Of a DNA stretch of 64,000 bases, positions 59,986 to 64,000 are shown in pieces. The notes under the pieces were generated by a model. The model had not been told where the DNA came from, did not search any database, and worked only from the letters and a program-made list of their open reading frames with translations. The stretch covers positions 1 through 64,000 of IMG/VR virus record IMGVR_UViG_3300025789_001553. One strand, written 5' to 3'. How positions within the stretch are numbered: the first letter of the stretch is position 1; every line of letters starts with the position of its first letter. The translations under genes were made by a program, and so were the position numbers. The stretch comes from a virus.

Positions 59986-60891
59986 TTATTTTTTACCAGC
60001 TTTAACATTGAAACCGTTAACAAGACTATTGTTATAATTATTTAACATTGTATTATTATAATCTAAAGGTGTCTTACCAGGGTTGGCAGCAGCATTATTA
60101 ACGTTTGAAATAAACGCATTATTTGCAGCCGGAGTTTTGTTTGTAGTGGCTGGTGCAGTAACAGGTACGTTACCTGATTGATTTGGGTCGTAAGATATTC
60201 TATAATTATTAAATACAAACCTCACACCTTCTATTCTTGCATCAGATTTACCATACGCATATGATGATTCGTTAATTGAAACAGGGGCACAGGCGTTAAA
60301 TTTAAATACTCTTCGAATACCTGCATTTGTTTTATTATCATTTTTATCGAAATGATATACCGAAATAGGTATTTTTACATTTTGTAAAGAAGTAGAAGCA
60401 CGAGAAATTAAACCATAATGGCCCACCAGCGTAATCCATGGACGTATTACAAAGTCAATAAATGATTTATTAGTTTCTAAAAAGCTAATAGTTAATTCAC
60501 TGTATTTAATACGCATATTCGTGGTTACCCCTCCCACTAAACCACCTGCAGGGCCTAATAGAGGGTCTGTTCTTTCTACCCCTACACTCTCTCCTGGTAT
60601 GTTAATTCCATTAGCAAATAAACATATTTGACCGCCAGCTGGACCATGTACTTGATTTTGTATTTCTTGTATTAAAGCACGGCTGACGTTTTTAACGTCC
60701 CAATTTTCTTCAAAATTTACCCATGGGTTTGCTTTTGAGTCTGTAAACACTGGGGGTAAACTTTCAAAATGTATAAGAAAGTTTGAATCAACCGGTATTT
60801 GAGTGTTAGGGTTGCTTAAAAATTTTACAAACATGTCAACTTCGGACATGTTGACTTGATTGTTTGCCTTTGGCCCTATTATGTTAGCCAT
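59986..60891 (-). CDS. Tube/baseplate junction-type protein
   Basis: The 301-residue product has MSEVDMFVKFLSNPNTQIPVDSNFLIHFESLP, then GGQICLFANGINIPGESVG, the segment RIKYSELTISFLETNKSFIDFVIRPWI and SYAYGKSDARIEGVRFVFNNYRISYDP. The strand pattern and RPW-type core resemble the tube fold seen in gp54/gp48-type junction proteins. It follows three tube-like genes. The T4 name (54 or 48) cannot be decided. Confidence 0.5.
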   Translation of the reverse strand: MANIIGPKANNQVNMSEVDMFVKFLSNPNTQIPVDSNFLIHFESLPPVFTDSKANPWVNFEENWDVKNVSRALIQEIQNQVHGPAGGQICLFANGINIPGESVGVERTDPLLGPAGGLVGGVTTNMRIKYSELTISFLETNKSFIDFVIRPWITLVGHYGLISRASTSLQNVKIPISVYHFDKNDNKTNAGIRRVFKFNACAPVSINESSYAYGKSDARIEGVRFVFNNYRISYDPNQSGNVPVTAPATTNKTPAANNAFISNVNNAAANPGKTPLDYNNTMLNNYNNSLVNGFNVKAGKK

Positions 60892-61562
60892 TATCTACCC
60901 CCTAAACCACCAATTAAACTATTAATAGTTTTATTGACAAGTTTGTTAGCGACATTACCTACTGCCCCGCCGATCGACCTACCAAAATTGTTACCTAAGC
61001 TCAATCCAGACGCAACACCTGAATCAGGTCCTGTTGTCCAGTACTGATATGCAATAGATGCACCAACTTCCTGTATACCACCTGACTTCGTTAAGTCATA
61101 TGCAATATCATCAATTTTAGTAATGAACGCACCTAATAATGTGTATACTTTAATTTCATTCAACGTATCATCGATTAATGATAATCTAATTATGTTGCTA
61201 TTTAAATCTCTTGGTTCCATATTACCTACAGATTGATTTTCATCAAACGTATTAGTCATAGAATCTTCTAACATTGATCTTAAATTGTAATCTTGTGTGC
61301 AATAAAACTTAACTGCCCAATTTGCGTTGTCAAACTTTACAGTGCCCGGTATTTGAAAATCTAACCCCATAAAAGGAGCAGTAGTCGTGTTAATTGATTT
61401 ACCAGGAAGGCTTGCTGTTTTTAAAAACACTAAATCAGGATCTTCAAGCTGTACACCATTAACATTAAACGTGGTTATTCTGAATTGAAAATCACGTGCA
61501 AATCCAACATTTGTTGCCTGTTGGTAAAAATCTGCTATTGTTTGTCCTGTTACTGATGCCAT
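60891..61562 (-). CDS. Tail tube-fold protein, third copy
   Basis: The 223-residue product shares the tail-tube pattern with the genes at 61580 and 62250: QTIADFYQQATNVGFARDFQFRI at the start, GMDF-like GLDFQIPGTVKFDNANWAVKFYCTQDYNLRSMLED in the centre (strands around residues 60-95), and VGASIAYQYWTTG near the end. The tail differs (Gly-rich SLGNNFGRSIGGAVG). It could form a baseplate-proximal tube ring. A TAAGTAT box lies 4 nt upstream of its start. Confidence 0.72.
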   Translation of the reverse strand: MASVTGQTIADFYQQATNVGFARDFQFRITTFNVNGVQLEDPDLVFLKTASLPGKSINTTTAPFMGLDFQIPGTVKFDNANWAVKFYCTQDYNLRSMLEDSMTNTFDENQSVGNMEPRDLNSNIIRLSLIDDTLNEIKVYTLLGAFITKIDDIAYDLTKSGGIQEVGASIAYQYWTTGPDSGVASGLSLGNNFGRSIGGAVGNVANKLVNKTINSLIGGLGGR

Positions 61563-61566
61563 ATAT

Positions 61567-61573
61567 ATACTTA
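61567..61573 (-). promoter_or_regulatory. TAAGTAT box (leftward)
   Basis: Read leftward, TAAGTAT lies 4 nt before the ATG at 61562. Confidence 0.5.
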
Positions 61574-61579
61574 TGTTTG

Positions 61580-62176
61580 TTATGTCAATATATCTTCTGA
61601 TGTCATATACTGAAAACCGATAGTTGCAGTTAATTTTGCTATATCTGCCCCTGACTTTGTTTCATATGTTATAGTACCAGTATTCTGTAAAAATGCTCCA
61701 ACTAAAAAGTATTTACGTATTACTTGTGGTTCTGTTGAGGCATTACTTCCCTGAAACAAATTACCTGAATTAGAAAGCAAGTTTAATTCAATTTTACAAT
61801 CCCACCAATTAGGTTTTTGTGATACGGAAGTGTGCTCATTAAATGTATCTACAGACCATTTCTCTAAAACATTTCTTAATATATAATCTCTATCACAGTA
61901 AAAAGATACATCCCAACTACCGGCAGCTTCAGGATAGCTTGCTACCATTGGTATGTTGTATTTAAAGGACTTAAAATCAACAGTTGTAGTGCTAATAACA
62001 CGAGATGGTACTTTACCGTCTTGAGCATAAAGAAATAAATTATCTGTGTCAGACGAGGGCTTATATACATCGTCTGCTCCGTTCCTTGTAATTGCATTTA
62101 TTCTAAACAAGTTAGTACGAGCAAATCCGCGCTTAGTAGCGGTTTGATAAAATGAGGATATACCCGTGTTTGCCAT
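61580..62176 (-). CDS. Tail tube-fold protein, second copy
   Basis: The product starts MANTGISSFYQTATKRGFARTNLFRINAI (ATG at 62174-62176; another ATG at 62177-62179 is two nt from the upstream box and is less likely). It keeps the tube pattern: KSFKYNIPMVASYPEAAGSWDVSFYCDRDYILRNVLEKW, and ATIGFQYMTSEDILT at the end. It follows the main tube gene after a terminator, so it has its own promoter (TAAGTAT, 5 nt before the start). Confidence 0.72.
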   Translation of the reverse strand: MANTGISSFYQTATKRGFARTNLFRINAITRNGADDVYKPSSDTDNLFLYAQDGKVPSRVISTTTVDFKSFKYNIPMVASYPEAAGSWDVSFYCDRDYILRNVLEKWSVDTFNEHTSVSQKPNWWDCKIELNLLSNSGNLFQGSNASTEPQVIRKYFLVGAFLQNTGTITYETKSGADIAKLTATIGFQYMTSEDILT

Positions 62177-62181
62177 CATTA

Positions 62182-62188
62182 ATACTTA
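62182..62188 (-). promoter_or_regulatory. TAAGTAT box (leftward)
   Basis: Read leftward, TAAGTAT lies 5 nt before the ATG at 62176 and downstream of the terminator at 62201, as needed for fresh initiation. Confidence 0.55.
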
Positions 62189-62200
62189 ATGTATAGACAT

Positions 62201-62229
62201 AAAAAAAGCCCTGTTTTTAGCAGGGCTTT
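62201..62229 (-). terminator. Rho-independent terminator after the tail tube gene
   Basis: Read leftward, AAAGCCCTG pairs with CAGGGCTTT (loop CTAAAAA-type) and ends in a seven-base T-run. It lies 21 nt after the tube gene stop and before the next tube-like gene. Confidence 0.9.
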
Positions 62230-62249
62230 GTATATTAAAGCTTTATAAC

Positions 62250-62774
62250 TTATACGTGTCTCCAGTATTGGAAAGCTAACTTAACCGTAAATGCTTCTGT
62301 TGGTTTACCAGCACCAGCATTATCATAACCAATTGAGCCAATAGATACTGGATATACACCGTATAGTTTATAGGTGTTAAGTACGTTTTGACTTTCATCG
62401 ATTAAATCAAGTTGAATTAGTCTATCTGGACCGCGTAGTGAGAGGTTACCAGTGCTTGTAGCATCGTCAAATACATTGTTAATTTGCCAATCTTCAAGCT
62501 TTTTACGAATAACGCCTTTAAGGTCATTATAGAACTTAACTTCCCATCCTTCTGAACCTGTATAATCAACTGTACCAGGCACATTGAACTTTAGTCCCAT
62601 GTAAGGTACCTGTTGGTTTTGAATTGTACGGTCCGGAAGATTTTTTGTTGTGATATAAACGAAATCATCTTCGTTGAACGTATCTTGACCAATCGAACGC
62701 ACTCTCATCATGAAATCACGAGCGAAACCGCGTTCTTGTGCTACCCTGTAGAAGTCTTGTATTGTCTGTGCCAT
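62250..62774 (-). CDS. 19: Tail tube protein, gp19-like
   Basis: The 174-residue product (T4 gp19: 163) begins MAQTIQDFYRVAQERGFARDFMMRVRSI and has NLPDRTIQNQQVPYMGLKFNVPGTVDYTGSEGWEVKFYND in the centre and EAFTVKLAFQYWRHV at the end, the compact strand pattern of the contractile tail tube. It follows the sheath gene with a 20-nt gap that includes a TAAATAT box 5 nt before its ATG, and it is followed by a terminator, which suggests high, separate expression. Confidence 0.88.
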   Translation of the reverse strand: MAQTIQDFYRVAQERGFARDFMMRVRSIGQDTFNEDDFVYITTKNLPDRTIQNQQVPYMGLKFNVPGTVDYTGSEGWEVKFYNDLKGVIRKKLEDWQINNVFDDATSTGNLSLRGPDRLIQLDLIDESQNVLNTYKLYGVYPVSIGSIGYDNAGAGKPTEAFTVKLAFQYWRHV

Positions 62775-62779
62775 GTTAA

Positions 62780-62786
62780 ATATTTA
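62780..62786 (-). promoter_or_regulatory. Late-type box TAAATAT (leftward)
   Basis: Read leftward, CTAAATAT ends 5 nt before the tail tube ATG at 62774, in the short sheath-tube gap. Confidence 0.55.
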
Positions 62787-62794
62787 GGTTGAGA

Positions 62795-64000
62795 TTATAA
62801 TAACTCGTTAAAGTTTTGCGATGTCTTAGTAGCATAGAAGTTTACCAAGATAAACTCTGCTGTACGAACTGGCTTAATATAGATGTCAACAACTAATGTG
62901 TTATCGTCAACTACGCTTGGCGTGTTGTTCGTAGAATTACATACTATTAAGTAATCGTATAAACCTTGAGTGTTTTTAGCTAATTCAAATACAGGTGTTA
63001 ATGTGTTAATAACTCTGCTTTGTGTGAATGTTGTATTAGGTTCAAACACGAAGTATTTTAATGTTTGTAATGCAGACTTTTCTAAGAATAAGAATAGACG
63101 GCGAACATTAATACGGTCAAACGCACTTGGGTTCTTCATAAGCGTCTTTTGACCGAATACTGTATAACCTTCATTTGGGAAGTATACTACAGGATTAAGA
63201 GCTACTTTATAAAGTAAGTCGCGTTGTTTTTGCTGTGGGTTAACACCGATGTCAGCAAGACCGTTAATAATACCACGGTTTAAACCAGCTGGTGCAGTCC
63301 AGAAATAATTATTAGCATCAGATGCTGTAATCATTGCTGCAGCAAAACCAGAGAATGGTAACCATACACCTTGGTTAGTGTAAGTGTCTTGAACCTTAGC
63401 CCAGTTAGCATATGCTGTAGCATAGCTTGTATTGAATGAACCGTAAAGGTTACGTAGAGGCCAGTAAATGTTAGACGAGAAATTATTTGCCTTGTTGTCA
63501 AGGGTCTTGTAATTTTTACCTGTTACGAATACATGACGTAATGGGTCTGAAATAAAGAGGTGATCTTTACGACGGAATTGAGCAAACTGCACGAACTTGT
63601 TTGTGATGTCAACCCAAGCATCAACTAAATCGTTGCTTACTGGATTACCATCTGAAGCTGTAAGTGCTGCTAATTCTGTTGTTAGTTCTGCCCATACTGC
63701 AGTGTCATCATACTCTGTACCAGCACCTTCTACTGCTTGTACAGCAGCAATTGTTGATAGACCAGCATCAAGTGTGATATCGACGTCTACTAACTCGTTG
63801 TTTTCAGCAGCATTGAGAACGTAGTCAAGTTTTGAACTTACATCGCCAATAATTTTTGCACTATTAAGTGGTAAGCTGTCTGAATATACGCCTAAAGCAT
63901 AAAGCGAGTTAGCAGGCATAAACGAACCGTTTGCTTTAGCAAGATAAGCTGAAGCTACTGAGTAGAATGTATCACCGTCAGTACCAGTTGACTCTTTAAG
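62795..64000 (-). CDS. 18: Tail sheath protein, gp18-like, 5' part outside window
   Basis: The frame is open from the window edge at 64000 down to a TAA at 62795, giving the last 401 residues. The visible part has FIRRDHLF-like ending segments: NPQQKQRDLLYKVALNPVVYFPNEGYTVFGQKTLMKNPSAFDRINVRRLFLFLEKSALQTLKYFVFEPNT near the C-terminal third, the classic contractile-sheath C-terminal domain (GQKTL, RINVRRL), and EFILVNFYATKTSQNFNELL at the end. No start is seen inside the window. The position before gp19 matches T4. Confidence 0.9.
   Translation of the reverse strand, partial: LKESTGTDGDTFYSVASAYLAKANGSFMPANSLYALGVYSDSLPLNSAKIIGDVSSKLDYVLNAAENNELVDVDITLDAGLSTIAAVQAVEGAGTEYDDTAVWAELTTELAALTASDGNPVSNDLVDAWVDITNKFVQFAQFRRKDHLFISDPLRHVFVTGKNYKTLDNKANNFSSNIYWPLRNLYGSFNTSYATAYANWAKVQDTYTNQGVWLPFSGFAAAMITASDANNYFWTAPAGLNRGIINGLADIGVNPQQKQRDLLYKVALNPVVYFPNEGYTVFGQKTLMKNPSAFDRINVRRLFLFLEKSALQTLKYFVFEPNTTFTQSRVINTLTPVFELAKNTQGLYDYLIVCNSTNNTPSVVDDNTLVVDIYIKPVRTAEFILVNFYATKTSQNFNELL

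Noticed and set aside
1-64000. CRISPR arrays, IS elements, integrase or att sites
   Set aside because: No regularly spaced repeats, transposase or integrase motifs were seen; the only mobile-type gene is the GIY-YIG nuclease.

Overview
The window is a 64 kb piece of an AT-rich, tailed, contractile-tail bacteriophage of the T4 superfamily (Straboviridae-like, but a distant, probably environmental or marine lineage). Hallmark T4-type genes are recognisable by motif and order: gp61 primase, gp4, UvsY, UvsW, the late sigma factor gp55, gp47/gp46, the family-B polymerase gp43, UvsX, gp41, gp32, the gp45 clamp, a FEN/RNase H type exonuclease, and a tail block with sheath, tube, tape measure and hub proteins. 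The host cannot be named. A phage outer-membrane protein with a Sec signal peptide points to a Gram-negative host. Almost no start codon has a Shine-Dalgarno sequence, which would fit Bacteroidota among others, and the tmRNA is of the one-piece type.

Layout. 1-9 kb: mostly minus-strand genes with queC (cut by the window edge), gp61, queE and queD, a P-loop kinase, several small proteins with a capsid-targeting-like N-terminus, a T4-type lysozyme and a GIY-YIG nuclease. 9-35 kb: plus-strand replication, recombination and transcription core (uvsY-uvsW-55-47, a glycosyltransferase island, 46, 43, a DNA-modification operon dpdA-formyltransferase-kinase-queF, uvsX, 41, a positional 33-59 pair, 32, 45, folE, rnh). 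35-43 kb: small genes, a ClpP homologue, tRNA-Gly, tmRNA, an unassigned structured RNA, tRNA-Tyr, -Trp and -Glu, an FkbM methyltransferase and the outer-membrane protein. 43-50 kb: a minus-strand sugar island (GT11, three tandem GT25 genes, a GT-B enzyme, a GT60-like enzyme, UDP-galactopyranose mutase). 50-64 kb: minus-strand tail and baseplate genes, ending in the sheath gene that runs off the window.

How the genes work together. FolE, QueD, QueE and QueC make preQ0 from GTP, QueF reduces it to preQ1, a DpdA-like transglycosylase would place the base in DNA, and an adjacent formyltransferase-fold enzyme (candidate DpdN) would formylate the aminomethyl group. The window therefore appears to encode a complete route to 7-(formylamino)methyl-7-deazaguanine DNA. 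This is an inference from motifs, not a measurement.

Other main points. Many late-type genes have a TAA(A/G)TA(T/A) box 4-6 nt before the start codon; if this is the gp55 -10 element, those mRNAs are leaderless or nearly so. A phage tmRNA (tag ending ALAAA) lies 2.4 kb from a ClpP homologue that lacks the usual catalytic Asp. About thirteen glycosyltransferases are present. A roughly 100-nt RNA element between tmRNA and tRNA-Tyr can form a pseudoknot and contains a near-perfect SP6/T7-class promoter sequence.
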